64,000 nt of DNA from Archegozetes longisetosus (GCA_018873245.2 JAEMBT020000005.1:7550001-7614000), one strand, 5' to 3'. Shown: positions 34,519 to 46,707, numbered from the stretch's first letter. Program-made: numbers and translations. Notes: generated from the letters alone by a model not told the origin.

Positions 34519-35782
34519 CGAGTGAATCTGGGCTAATGGGTCTAAAGGTGTTCTCAATCCCCCACACCCAAGTGTGACACATCATTGGGTTCAGTTCGTC
34601 AAGTTGAACATTTTGATACCACAATTGACCACTTCCAACTCGAACCTAACCACTTCTGGGCACCCAAACCTAACCCCTCGAAAATGGAAGAACTTGACTT
34701 TACCGAGTTGTAACTCAAACCAAACCTGATTTGAACTAAGGTATAATAAGTTAGGTCGCTATTCTCCCTTAGCTTATATCAAGCCTGTTTGGGTTACGAG
34801 TCTCTAAATCCAAGTTTATCCATTACGACGTACTGTCACAATTATTTTTGACCCGGGATCTCATTGAGAATGAAAAACTCGATCTAAGTTTTTGTGTAGA
34901 GCTTTTCATTTAGCGTGACTTTTCTAGCGTAGAGATTTGAAATCAGGGGCCTTGATGTAAGATTCCAAATCCTTTTACCTATTCCTTATCTAAGAGTCTG
35001 GCTGGACTCGATAGAGAACATCATGTGCATCTATTATGCATTAAAGAAAGTTTCACAACTTTACATATCACTTACCTAAGGTACAAATAATGTTGATAGA
35101 AACAAAGAAAACGAAATTCTGAACGAAAAGAACGAGAAATTCTATTTTAAAAGAATTTTATTATGCATAACGTGAAGTTACAAAGCATAACTGAGATATT
35201 ACTAAAGATTGTCCATCTCTCCCTCTCTGACTTTCTCTAAGACTGTCCTTTTATATACTTTTCTTTGGTTTCCCACGTTTTTCTAAATTTAAAACTGAAA
35301 CTACACTGTTCGATTGTTTATTTATACTAAAGTTAAATTATACTATATTGGGTCATTTCAAAGAGATAGTCATTACAGGAAGTGTTATAAATCATTAGAC
35401 TTTTTAGAAGCTAATTACAAAAAGTGTTAGTGCTAAGCCTTTTCAAATTAATAACTAAGCTATTTCAGTATTCTGTGTTTGTTAGATATAAATAAATTTC
35501 ACAATACTAAACCAAACAAGGATGGATATCTCGAGAACTACATTTGATAATTGACCAAGTGAGGTATCAAATTGCTCAGTTCTATATCCTGAGTCCAATG
35601 GTATATCACTTGGAGGGGTCAACCACTCCTGTCGGGAGTTGGCTAGAAGTGGTCAGGTTCGGGTTAGAAGTGATCAAGTGTGGTGTCAAAATGTTCAGCT
35701 GGACGAACTGAATCCAACGATGTATCACACTTGGAGGTAGGGGATTGGGAACTCCGTTAGATCCATTAGCCCAGATTTATCC
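34519..35782. mobile_element. Inverted-repeat element with ~200-bp termini, family X copy 1
   Basis: The two ends are inverted copies over about 200 bp (words GGGCTAATGG, CAAGTGTGA, TTCAGTTCGTC, GAACATTTTGA). They are bracketed by a 7-bp direct repeat AAATGTT (34512-34518 and 35783-35789). A second, shorter member is at 50275-50876. The interior 35088-35505 contains, on the minus strand, a TATATAAAAG box followed by AATAAAA, resembling a solo LTR nested inside, but clear LTR ends were not established. No transposase. Confidence 0.7.
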
Positions 35783-35973
35783 AAATGTTGATTGAGCTTT
35801 AGAATCGAAGCAAATTTTTTGACAGCTGATTACAAATTATTCAAACTTTGTCTTTATTTGAGTTCATTTTATTTGACAAAGTTATTGATTTCTTTTTAGG
35901 TAATTCTATGGCATGAGAAAAGTTTCGCTTATCAATAGATATGAATCAAACTTTTGAAGAACTGTCTTAGCGC

Positions 35974-36096
35974 TGTTCTATCACTACTACCCTATTAATA
36001 CCTCTTATAACAAAGATAGTTATATAGACACTTTCTTAACATTAAATTAATAATATTTTTGCCGGGACTGGCACAACTGATCTGCTATAACGATAT
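35974..36096 (+). repeat. ~125-bp direct repeat, copy B
   Basis: Homologous to 23371-23500 in the same orientation. It sits directly before unit 2, and a diverged 36-kb-side end joins the unit at about 36100. Confidence 0.6.
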
Positions 36097-36360
36097 TTTG
36101 GTTTGTTCATTTATTCATTAATCTTTTGACAACCATATCTTAATGTAATACAATACATTATAAATTAACTATTGGATGTCAATTTTTATAAATAAGTTCT
36201 ATTGGACATGATTGATGTCCATGGATTAGAACTAAAAATAGTTTTTCGTGTTAAAACAAGATAAGATAATTTGATCTTGATATATTTAATCCATTTTAAA
36301 TCATAATTATTACACATGAACAGATTCATACAGGATCTTATTTCAAATATAGTTATTGTT

Positions 36361-36939
36361 TTACTTTTGTTTCTCAATTTGATTAATTAAGCCTAATGAA
36401 ATATTGTTAAGCGCCTCACTTTCGTTCTTAAGACGTCGAATCTGTTCTTTTTGTTGTTTTAATTCCTTGTTAACTAAAACAAGTTCTTCTTCACAGAGTT
36501 TCCATTTAGAAAACTTGACGATAAGCATCAATTGTTTAAAATCGACATTGAAATTGTAGTGAGCAATTCTTTTACTGATATAAGTGTTATATTTGAGAAA
36601 AACACTTATGAGAACATAGCAAATGAGAACCAAGTAAGACAACCTATTAGTCGCCATCAATTCTTGGACTGTCCGATCCTCATGTAATTCGATACCATAT
36701 TTGGTGAGCCAGTTCTGAATAATGGCGTAATTGCCTCTAATCTTATTATCCATTTGTTCGTTGAAAACATTTTCAAATTTTTCAATAATAGCCACGAAAA
36801 CAGTTCCGTCTCTAAAAATGTTGTCATACAATGAATTAATTGCTTTTAATTCACATTTAAGGCTAGATAATAATCTGTTTATTATTTGACAACATGTTAT
36901 ATCAACCATTAAATTGATTTGATCGTTGTTTGAATCCAT
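36361..36939 (-). CDS. Unrecognised protein with C-terminal coiled coil, copy 2 (192 aa)
   Basis: Duplicate of the gene at 19530-20117, from ATG 36939. Only a handful of residues differ up to the coiled coil. A one-base loss in an A run near the 3' end changes the tail and brings the stop forward by three codons. The same possible CH-like N-terminus and hydrophobic stretch are present. Function unknown; the small tail change may be harmless. Confidence 0.45.
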   Translation of the reverse strand: MDSNNDQINLMVDITCCQIINRLLSSLKCELKAINSLYDNIFRDGTVFVAIIEKFENVFNEQMDNKIRGNYAIIQNWLTKYGIELHEDRTVQELMATNRLSYLVLICYVLISVFLKYNTYISKRIAHYNFNVDFKQLMLIVKFSKWKLCEEELVLVNKELKQQKEQIRRLKNESEALNNISLGLINQIEKQK

Positions 36940-37620
36940 ATTTGAATTAAATGAGACACAAAAAACCTTATGTCACATCAGTTGTATTACTGCTTATGGT
37001 AATAATCTAAACAAAAGTTATATCTTATCACAAACACCATAAACACAGTTTAATTCAATGATTAATTACAACGAATACGAAATACTTGAATGAAATACTT
37101 AACAGTACAATGAATTATGTGAGGAGATAAGAATTTAATCGGTCAGTGAATACAGATCTTTAACTTACAAGTTAATATTTTTATTGTTCAAAAAATTAAA
37201 TTATAATTAGGATATTCAATGAGTAAATTCATATATTCTTATAATTAATACTTTTCTGTTAATTCGCGTTAACATTTAACGATATATTCATAAGGAATGG
37301 CTGACAAATTTTCTAATTCGAAATTTGATTTATATTTATTAATTGAATATGGAGATTATTATTTATTTCATATTTGAAGAATTTGCAATAATCGTATTTT
37401 ATAAGTGCGTAACTATTGTGAAAAGATGTTTTAAGTGTATGCAACAATGTGGACAAGCATTGAAAACCTGTTTGAATAATCATTAATAGATTACTCTTAC
37501 AATTGTTTTAACCTCTAGAAATAATATAAAAGATACGCGACTAGAATAAAATTTAATCTTCAGGATATTTGAAATATCAGTAAAACTCAAAATTTTTTGC
37601 GCATTATTACGAGAGTGAAA

Positions 37621-37884
37621 ATGTTTTATTATTTGATGAACCAGCAATTATTAATCAATTATATATTGACCCTCATTATCTATGATACCCTCCCATCTTT
37701 CGACCAACTTTTCAATCCCCCTCCTGAAATTTGGAATCTTTTAGCACATCTCCATAAATCTCGCAAATGCTCTCCGTGGTCAAACTGGCATTGGTTCCTT
37801 TTCGGAACTCATACAACATTATATGCCTTATGCGAATCTCTTCGGAATCCATATTTAAAAATTAATTGTTTACTAATTATTTGA
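37621..37884 (+). CDS. Unrecognised 87-aa ORF, copy 2
   Basis: Duplicate of 20800-21063 with two base differences, one silent and one Ser to Pro at about residue 50. Same hydrophobic, Trp-rich composition. Not recognised. Confidence 0.25.
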   Translation: MFYYLMNQQLLINYILTLIIYDTLPSFDQLFNPPPEIWNLLAHLHKSRKCSPWSNWHWFLFGTHTTLYALCESLRNPYLKINCLLII

Positions 37885-38029
37885 ACAAAATCAAAGATCA
37901 ATAATGGGTTTTCATTAAAAAAAACGTAATTAATTTGTTTTTACTTTATATTTTTAAAAATGGATTTAAATTTTGATTTAACAAAATACACAAAAACCTT
38001 TGAGTTTTATTAATAATAGAAAAATATAG

Positions 38030-38916
38030 TTATTGGTTGCCAGTAATTTGTGAAATAACTACTGAATAAGTGAAAGTAGCGCTCAATACTGTTATGAGAA
38101 AACTACGATTTATAGGAAACAAATGCCACCCATTAAATACAACGCTTGGTTTTCTTACATATGATAAAAATTTTGAAAAATGAAATAAGAATTTCTGATC
38201 AACATATCCACTAGATCTTAACGAAATGAAATATAAATGATTGTAAGCATTATTAGAGCTGTCGCTCATTCTTGACATAGTTAACACGCTCCATATAAAC
38301 AACACGAAAATATAGCTTAGGCGAAAAATCCTATAGATCACAAGAAAAAGCTTATTGTAATCAGAGACAGATAGCGAAAATGTTAGCAATGCGTATTCGT
38401 TTTTACACATGTCCCCTATTAATATAATATAAATTAATGCAATCGGTTTAGAGACCAGACTAGTCATACGATTCCCAATCTTTGTAATTTCATAGTGTTC
38501 CGATTGAAGTTGTCTTATTTTGTCTGAACTTGCAGATTCAAAACTAAAATTAGCCACTTTTGCGTTGAATTGTTCAAACGCGAACGTTAACTGTTGGCCA
38601 ATTACTACACAGAATATACACGAAAGAATCAATGGAGTGATAGTTGTGTGGTAATAAATAGTCAAATCAATTAAAAATACTGATATATCTAAATAATAGT
38701 TGTCTATTTGGGAAATAGTCATTTTGTAAAAATAACATATATCTCTGACATTTCCAAAGAATAGTTGCCAATCATACTTGAGGCCGATACGAATTATTTC
38801 CAAGAGTATTGTCAATAAAGTAGTTAACCAACAAATAAACGTATATAATTTGACAGATCGCGAAAGTTTATCGCAAAAACTTCTATTCAATTCTAACTTT
38901 GATAGAATGTGTTGAA
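38030..38916 (-). pseudogene. Gustatory receptor, copy 2, N-terminally truncated
   Basis: Matches residues about 92-387 of the receptor at 21209-22372 with few substitutions, including the C-terminal TYSVVISQ. Homology stops abruptly at 38916, where a deletion joins mid-gene sequence to DNA from upstream of the promoter. No ATG replaces the lost start. The remaining frame is open, so the loss is recent. Without the first helices and a promoter it cannot make a functional receptor. Confidence 0.85.
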
Positions 38917-39223
38917 TAGGGCTCAACACTGCTGTGGAACTCCATTTTGTTAAATAAGTTAGATTCAGATTAGGTTAGACACAATCAAACTAATGACAAG
39001 AATTACGAAATTCGCGAAAGTTTACTTTAGGTCTGATTCATTTTGAAGCCTATCAAATCAGTTGTTTTTGTTAGAATTCGTATGCAGTCATTTGAATATT
39101 GTAGATCATTTTTGATTAAACTTACAATCTAAATATTAAAATGAACAATTTAAGATATTATTAATGAGACTTATTCTAAAACTATTCTAAGACTATTCAT
39201 CGAATAAATTTAAGTATTTAATA

Positions 39224-40768
39224 CAGGGTGTCCAGTTTTATAATTGAATCGTAAAACTTTTCCTGATACATCTTTTAAGAAAAGATCTTTTAAAAAAAAG
39301 TTCAATATTAGAACAGTCCTAATTCGAACTTGCGTCAACACACAAATCAAACACTTGAAATGAAATATGGAAAATGGTGTTTACAACAGTTGAACACCGT
39401 TTTATTGTTTAAATACATATTCAATTAAAATCTTATAAGATTCAAAAAGAGTTTCAAGAGGATTTAGGTAATAACTTCCAACTAAGAGCGGTACTTGGAG
39501 TGTGCAAGAAAAATTAATCTATTTCAGCAGTATTGACAATAAGAAAAGTAATCGTAAACCTCATGTTTTGACTCCTGAAAAGTTAGAAGAACTAGAGGAA
39601 AACTTTATACAGAGCCCATAAAAGACATTAGAAGAGTTGAACAATTAAAAATCTCTAAATCTTCGTGTGAGAATGGCACCAAAATTATGAATTTCCATTC
39701 CTGTCGTGTGAGTGCTGTGCATGAATTGACAGTCAGGTTTTGAAAAAAAGAGTTCAGTACTGTAAACAGTTTGAAGATTTAATCAAAATTGGAGGAATTT
39801 TGGACACAGCTCTCTTCACAGATGAGGCCTGGCTTCATCTTTCAAGTTATGTCAACCCTCAAAATTTTAGGATCTGAGCGACAACATACCCTCGACAATA
39901 TAAAACGCATCATCGCACCCTTTGATGGTCTAACCTGTAATTTTTTTATCATATTAAGTTAAATTAAGTTAAGTTTCAAGTTAAGTTTGCGCTTAAATTA
40001 GGTTAATATAGGTTAAATTATATTAAACCGGTTTAATTTAGATTAGGTTAGACTATATTTATTCGACTATAATAATTAATCTTTAATTTAAAACTTTAGA
40101 TCGGAGTTTAGACGGCTATCTCTCGAGAAAGAATTGTTAAGTCCATCTTTTTCACCAAAAGATAAACTCAAAAACTTATTTGAAAATTTTAGATTTTGTG
40201 CTCAAAATGATGAAAATGAGCTAGAATTCATGTATTTTCAGCAGAATGGGACTCCTGCTGATACAGTCTGCAACACCACACCTTCCTTCAAACATATTTG
40301 CGAATAGAATAATTTTAAAGAGCAGTAGACATCTTGAAACTGCAATCGATTGGCCATCCCGTTCACCAGACTTGATTCCTCTCGACTTTTATTTATGAGG
40401 ACATCTTAAAGATCATGTTTATACAAGCAATCCATAAACATCAGATGAATTGAAAGTAAATATTGAGAATAAGATAAAAAAGTAAGTACTAAAGGCTTAA
40501 TGAGAATTTTAGAAAACATGAAACTAATAGTTTATCTCTGTTTATAGAGTAACACGGACACTTTCAGAATTTATTATAAAATACATATTTGTTTACTTTT
40601 CGAACACTTTTTGCTTTTTTTTCTTTTGAACTGAACGATTAATTAAAATACATTTTGAGTTAAAGTGCTTTTATTTATACATAAAAGCAGTTAATCTGTT
40701 TTGATAAGAATAAGGATAAAAATTTATTATCTAAAATGACTGGGTTCGAAAAACCACTGGACACCCTG
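39224..40768 (+). mobile_element. Mariner-like transposon, decayed (1545 bp)
   Basis: Perfect 13-bp inverted termini CAGGGTGTCCAGT with TA on both sides (39222-39223, 40769-40770). The plus strand keeps decayed transposase motifs: FTDEAWLHLSSYVNPQNF (about 39810-39880, first catalytic Asp region) and DWPSRSPDLIPLDFYL (about 40355-40400, third catalytic Asp region) followed by a stop in place of Trp. An AT-rich stretch of TTAAGTTAAATTA-type repeats (39945-40080) lies in the middle. Non-autonomous now. A 5' part of the same insertion survives at 49272-49916. Confidence 0.85.
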
Positions 40769-41357
40769 TATAAGAATTATCAATAAGACAATTGTATTTA
40801 TTCAATAAGTAGCAAAAATAGTCTAAAATTTTTTGGTATTTTATCTCTCGTTAAAATATCAATTTAAACTTGTTTATGACAAAACGTATATTTATTGAAC
40901 TAAAACCTCAAGTAAAATGTCTAATTTTTGTCGGCCAACAGATATGAATCTTCAACTTACAAGTCAATATTTTTATTGCTCAAAAAATTAAATTATAATT
41001 AGAATATTTAATGAGTAAATTTATATATTCTTATTATAAATATTTTTCTATTGTTTCGCGTTAACATTTAATGATATATTTATAAGTAATGGTTGAAAAA
41101 ATTTTCTAACTCGAGACGTGATTTATATTTATTAATTGAATATGGAGATTATTATTTATTTCATATTTGAAGAACTTGCAATAATCGTATTTTATAAGTT
41201 CGTAACTATTGTGGAAAGATGTTTTAAGTGTATGCGACAACGTAGACAATCATACAAAAGTTTCTTTTACTATTTTTCCTTCTACTAAAGCAATATAAAA
41301 GATAATGGACTAAAACTTTTATTGATCTCACGATATTTAAATAATAAAAGAATATTA

Positions 41358-42521
41358 CTATTTATTGCCAGCAATTTGTGAAATCACTATTGAATAAGTG
41401 AAAGTAGCGCTCAATACTGTGATGAGGAAACTACGATTTACAGGAAACAAATCACATCCATTCAATACAACGCTTGGTTTTCTTACATATGACAAAAATT
41501 TTGACAAATAGAATAAAAATTTCTGATCAACATATCCACTAGATCTTAACGAAATGGCATATAAATGATTGTAAGCATTATTTGAGCTATCACTCATTCT
41601 TGACATAGTTAACGAACTCCATATAAACAATACAAAAATACAGCTTAGACGAAAAATACTATAAGTTACGTGAAAAAGCTTTTTATAATTAGAGCCAAAG
41701 AGTGGAAATGTTAGAAATGCGTATTCGTATTTACACATGTCCCCTATTAATACAAGATAAATTAATGCAATCGGTTTAGAAATCAAACTAGTCATACGAT
41801 TCCCAATCTTTGTAATTTCATAGTGTTCCGATTGAAGTTGTCTTATTTTGTCTAAACTTGCAGATTCAAAACTAAAATTAACCAGTTTTGCGTTGAATTG
41901 TTCAAATGCAAATGTTAACTGTTGACCAATTACTACACAGAATATACACGAAAGAATCAATGGAGTGATAGTTGTGTAGTAATAAGAAATCAAATCAATT
42001 AAGATTACTGATAGGCCTAAATAATTGTTGTCTATTGTGAAAACAGCCGTTACGTGAAAATAACGTATATCTCTGACATTTCCAAAAGACAGTTGCCAAT
42101 CATATTTAAAGCCAAGACTAATTGTTTCCAAGAATATTATCAATAAAGTAGTTAACCAACAAATAAAAGTATATAATTTGACAGATCGCGAAAGTTTATC
42201 GCAAAAACTTCTATTCAATTCTAACTTCGATAGAATGTGTTGAAGCTCATCTAATTCAGGCAATGTCTTTATTACAAACAAAACGATTATGACCTTAAAG
42301 GTCCCAAAAATTGTTAAAGCATTATACGAAAGTTGATTATGATATGCGACACATATTTGTAAAATAATAGCTCTTATAACCGAAATAAAATAAATAAAAT
42401 TTATAAAAACTTTCCAGTAATAATACTTTTTAGATTGATTTGATTGGGAATATAGAAATCCGGTTAATATCATCGAAATATAAAGAGATTTGAAGTTTGG
42501 AGACCAATTTTTCTTCTCCAT
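41358..42521 (-). CDS. Gustatory receptor family seven-TM protein, copy 3 (387 aa)
   Basis: Intact, intronless frame from ATG 42521 (a GTG-initiated extension is ignored). It is collinear with the receptor at 21209-22372 over its whole length and clearly related, but more diverged than copy 2, mostly in the N-terminal helices and around residues 165-195. It keeps ELDELQHILSKLELNRSF, the LSRMSDSS-type block and the C-terminal TYSIVISQ receptor signature. Expected to be a membrane cation channel in sensory neurons. Full length with no lesion in the frame, so with copy 1 it is one of two potentially functional receptors here. Confidence 0.8.
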   Translation of the reverse strand: MEKKNWSPNFKSLYISMILTGFLYSQSNQSKKYYYWKVFINFIYFISVIRAIILQICVAYHNQLSYNALTIFGTFKVIIVLFVIKTLPELDELQHILSKLELNRSFCDKLSRSVKLYTFICWLTTLLIIFLETISLGFKYDWQLSFGNVRDIRYFHVTAVFTIDNNYLGLSVILIDLISYYYTTITPLILSCIFCVVIGQQLTFAFEQFNAKLVNFSFESASLDKIRQLQSEHYEITKIGNRMTSLISKPIALIYLVLIGDMCKYEYAFLTFPLFGSNYKKLFHVTYSIFRLSCIFVLFIWSSLTMSRMSDSSNNAYNHLYAISLRSSGYVDQKFLFYLSKFLSYVRKPSVVLNGCDLFPVNRSFLITVLSATFTYSIVISQIAGNK

Positions 42522-43016
42522 CCCACACAAATGGTATTTTATCACAGAATAAATTCAATTAAAACTGTATGATTTCTTCTTTACTGTTATTTTTATAGAT
42601 TGGTTAACAGCATAAAACCCATAACTTTAGTGAAAAGTATACTATCATTCATAGATTATGTGTCATATTTGAAAGTACTAGGTTGTTTTTGCTACATACC
42701 GCAGTTATAATCTGTAGTACACAAAAAATATAAAAATCAATTTTTCATATCTTATAATATGAATAGATTATGAAGATATTCACACAAATGGAACAAATTT
42801 AGAGGGAAACGAGTCTTTGAATCTGCAATCTCAAAGAACATATGAATAAATGTATTTTTTGACTGCCTTACTAATAAATTATAATGTGTTTTTGTTTGTA
42901 GAATTGAAAGATTCGATTCCGTAATATCTATTTAGTGGATTTATGCATTTAAATAAACTATAACGTTTGTCAAACTGTTATGGAAGTCCATTTTGCTAAG
43001 TAAGTTAGATTCTGAT

Positions 43017-44545
43017 AGTTATACCCCGATTGATAGAAATCCTTTTTATAGACACCCAGTTTATAGACATTTCATTTCATAGACACTTGACTAGAGAGAC
43101 GTTTATAAGCTATCCAAAATAATTTAAATTTATTTACACATCTGAGACTTTTAAAATAATTGTATATTAATTAAACTGAAAATCAAGTGCAGAGAATCTC
43201 ATATCTACTAATCCGTTAATCTTATAATCTTATGATAGTTAAGATATTTAACACGCGCAAAATGCAAACTCATTCACCTATTTTTCTAGTGAATGAAAAG
43301 TGATTTTTATTTTGAGTCTATTCAGTTCAATATTTTAATTTGTTATTTAATTAGAATATGCATATATATATTTGAATTTTACTAATTGATTAGAGTTTGT
43401 GTAATCTATCTGTAAACTACGTTTAAATTAGGTTTCATTGAATCAAACAAAGGGAAAAATGATCACTTTTCAAAATTAGATTCAATTAGATTGTTTAGAA
43501 TTAACATCAATAGTCTCGTCAATAAAGGGAATTTTCATTAACGAATAATTAGTTTATGAAATGAAATGTTTATAAAGTGAAATGTCTATAAACTGAATGT
43601 CTATAAAGTGGGTGTCTACAAAGTGGATTTCTATAAAGTGGATGTCTATAAACTGGAAGACACCAGTAAAATCAGCTTATCGTTCAGCTTTTATAATCAC
43701 ACCTATACTTGCGATTAGTTGAAGCTAACTGAGGTTAAAATTAAATGTTTGGCTGGAAGCTTTGAGCGTCTCATTAACGTATTTTTTGTCATATACATTT
43801 GACGTTTAAATTGACATTTTGATGAGAAATAAAATATAATGTTAAAATATTTTCTTACTCATCGAATTAATAGAATTTTCAAAGTAATAACTCTTGTATT
43901 AACTACTTAAATTCATTCGGTGAGTAACGAAACATTCATATATTAAGTGGTATCTAATTTCTCATTAAAATATCTGTTAAATATATTCAAGAACTAATTT
44001 TCAAATAAGTCTCAAGAATAATATTTTAAATTATTCATTTCAAAATTTTGATCATAAGTTTAATCAAACGTGATTTATAGCATTCAAATGATTGCAGACG
44101 AATTCTGACAAAAACAACTGATTTTGATAGATCTTCAAAATGAATTGAAGCCGAAGTAAACTTTCGCGAATTTCGCAATTCATGCCATTAGTTTGATTGT
44201 TTATAACGTAATCTGAATCCAACTTATTTAACAAAACGGACTTCCACAACAGTTTGATAGACGTTTTAATTTACTTAAAACCACTAAATAAATATTACGA
44301 AATCAAACCTTTCAATTCTAGAGACAAAAACATGTTATTCATATGTTAAATTAGATTGCAGATTCAAAGACTCATTCCCCTTAAATTTGTTCCATTTATG
44401 TGAATATCTTTATAGTCTGTTCACATTTTGATTCATATGTTCATAGTCTATGAAATGAAATGTCTATAACATGAAATGTCTATAAAGTGAAATGTCTATA
44501 AAGCGGGTGTCTATAAAGTGGATGTCTATAAACTGGGAAGACACC
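43017..44545. mobile_element. MULE-like element carrying captured receptor-flank DNA
   Basis: A 9-bp direct repeat GATTCTGAT flanks it (43008-43016 and 44546-44554). The ends form imperfect inverted repeats of 26 bp or more, followed by arrays of TTTATAGACA / TGTCTATAAAGTG units at 43045-43100, 43560-43664 and 44455-44545. Between the second and third arrays lies 43668-44430, an inverted copy of 22600-23366. The 9-bp duplication, subterminal arrays and captured host DNA resemble Pack-MULE structures; no transposase is present. Alternatively, one element (43017-43664) plus a second end may have mobilised the segment between them. Confidence 0.7.
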
Positions 44546-45536
44546 GATTCTGATTAGGTTAGAAACAATTAAATTAATTGTAAGTATTATGAAATTTGTG
44601 AAAGTTTGCTTCGATTCATTTTGAAGATCTATCAAAATAAGTTGTTTTTGTCAGAATTCGTATGCAATCATTTGAATATTATAAATCATGTTTAATTAGA
44701 CTTACAATCTAGAGGAGAACTCACGTTAAGCCGTTATGTGAGGGCAAGGACTTTTGATCTTGTGATTCGATGGCAAATATACTCATACATTTTTTACCAA
44801 AATATTAGATCTTAGTTACTTCCGATTCCGGAGAAAAAAATTTTCTTAACTTTTTTAACATTACTTCTATGGAAGAAGACTCGATTTCAAAGGATTATTT
44901 TACCCACGCCCCCCATTAGTTTCTCTTTGGGATTTCGCTCAAAAATCAATAAAAATAAGGGAATAATTTTGGGAAAATTTTAGAGGTTCAAGACTTGCAA
45001 CATAATGAAATCGATAATTGAATTTATCAATAATTTTCATTCTAGAAAAGTTTAAAATTCCTGTTTTCATAAAGTAAAATCCTAAGGATTTTCAAAAATA
45101 ATTAGAAAATTTTCAGCATTATTAGGGCTATGATAATTTGGGGAATTTTCATTCCGTAAATATGAGATTTTTCGTATGAGATCTGTAAACTCACTAAAAT
45201 TTTCGGAAAATTTAAGTTTAATACCTTTGGTACTGGACATGTTAACTGAGCCATGAAAAAAAATAAAATCCTGCAGCGGGTTTCTCGTAGACATCATATC
45301 TTACGATATGAGTCCTAGGACAGTGTGGTAAAGATAGGATAAATCCCAAAATAAGATTTTTTGTTTTCACAAAAAATAGAAAAATTTCAAATTTAAGAGA
45401 AAATCCTAGGATTTTTTTTCAAAGTTAGGATACATTTTTGGCAAACGGTCCCTAATTTAATAATAAACTTAAAAATGAATATTAAAAAATTGAATTATAA
45501 AGAAAAACTAATTTATATATTGTGACACCAATTGCA

Positions 45537-46212
45537 ATGTCTTCTAAGCGGAAACCAAACTTCGATTCAGAAGAGATTAAAGTCTTATTCGATGAATATA
45601 ACCAAAGAAAAGGATTAATTGAATCAAAGGTTAAAAACAAATATAATTGACATTAAATTGTGTTTCAATTAAGAGTTATTTCAATTAGTTTTCAAATACG
45701 GTTACAAAACAAGACAAAGACAAGGCTTGGGAACAGATAAAAGATAAAGTGAATGCCGTGAATAGAGTTGGATTCAAACGATCAGTCGAAGACTTAAAGA
45801 AAAAGTACACGATTTTCAGTTCTGATATTCGCAAAAAACAGCGCAAATATCGACTCATTCTCGTAGAACAGGGGGCGGATCACCAATTGAATTGCATTTA
45901 AGTGAAACCGAGGCTTCAATAGTGGCCACACTTAACCCGCAATTGATTGAAGGTATAACCGGTGGTATTGACATAGAATCTGTCGACTCTTTTGATGAGT
46001 CGAACAACGCTATTGAAATACTCTCAGTCGAAGACATGACCGTTAATTCAACTCTAGTCCGAGAATCTAAGGATAACTCAAATGAAGTCAAATCAAAACC
46101 AAATAAAAGAAATTTCATTTCAAGCAATGAAAACATTGAAATCAATAGTTTAAGTGAAAAAATGTTTGAAATAGAAAATGAAAAAATAAATCTCAAAAAA
46201 AATTTAATTTAA
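45537..46212 (+). pseudogene. Harbinger Myb/SANT-like DNA-binding protein, one frameshift
   Basis: Exon 1 runs 45537-45629 from ATG, intron 45630-45688 (59 bp, GT..AG), exon 2 to 46212. Residues 1-85 form the trihelical Myb/SANT-like domain (NFDSEEIKVLFDEYNQRK, then KAWEQIKDKVNAVN and VEDLKKKYTIFSSDIRKK). A one-base shift near 45830-45860, beside an A run, separates it from the conserved TGGGSPIEL...GITGGID region and an acidic tail with a C-terminal coiled coil. In Harbinger elements this partner carries the nuclease into the nucleus and to the transposon ends. Confidence 0.8.
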
Positions 46213-46324
46213 TTTAATAAAAATAAAACTAAATTTGAAAATAAAAGAATTGAATAGTAATGGCATCGATAGTACTGAAGAATCAGAACAATTGAAGACA
46301 ATTTAAATCGAATAGCTATTAAAT

Positions 46325-46707
46325 TGTGACGAACAGTGACTCTTACACTGACTCTTACATTGACTCTATCGTTAACTCTATCGTTGACGACATCATTCAA
46401 AATTACTGGCCTCTAGTAAGGCATTGGTTCTGAGTAATTTTAATATATAAAAGGCTTATGTAAATTCATTTTTATAATCAGTATCAATAAAGGCTTCCTA
46501 GAGAACACTTGTCTTTCTTTAACAGCCATACATATCTGATAGAAATTGCTTATCCAGCAACCTTACTATCAGAAATCCCTTTTGCCCTCCAACTTATACT
46601 AAGTCGTAAACAATAAGTTGTGCCCTCATCCCACCGGCTAAATCAATTAGTGGTATACCGGTGATTAACGAATTAATTCGCGTCTTAGGCGCAATAAATT
46701 CGTTACA
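46325..46707 (+). mobile_element. Solo LTR inside the Harbinger element (383 bp)
   Basis: Starts TGTGACGAA and ends TTCGTTACA (inverted with one mismatch, TG...CA), flanked by the 4-bp repeat AAAT (46321-46324 and 46708-46711). It contains a TATATAAAAGG box (about 46441) and an AATAAAGG polyadenylation signal (about 46488) in the order promoter then signal. A 4-bp duplication fits Ty3/gypsy. It separates the two Harbinger genes and lacks internal retroviral genes, so it arose by LTR-LTR recombination. Confidence 0.8.

Larger units (their letters stand above)
36100..40930. repeat. Receptor-bearing duplicated unit, copy 2
   Basis: Near-identical to copy 1 from 36100 to 38916. About 690 bp covering the receptor's 5' end and upstream region are then deleted (22096-22785 of copy 1), after which homology resumes at about 38930. 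A mariner-like element interrupts at 39224-40768, and homology to copy 1 continues after it to about 40930. It also provides an uninterrupted version of the site used by the large foldback element in copy 3 (about 39128). Confidence 0.85.

Noticed and set aside
35088-35505. Solo LTR inside the family X element
   Set aside because: TATA and AATAAA motifs are there, but ends and target duplication do not agree (flanks ATAA and ATAC), so it was not listed as its own feature.
39945-40080. Repeated TTAAGTTAAATTA-like tract as a satellite or CRISPR-like array
   Set aside because: Units are irregular, without fixed spacers; it is an AT-rich simple repeat inside the mariner element.
45855-46196. 113-codon minus-strand frame
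   Set aside because: Antisense shadow of the Harbinger Myb/SANT gene.
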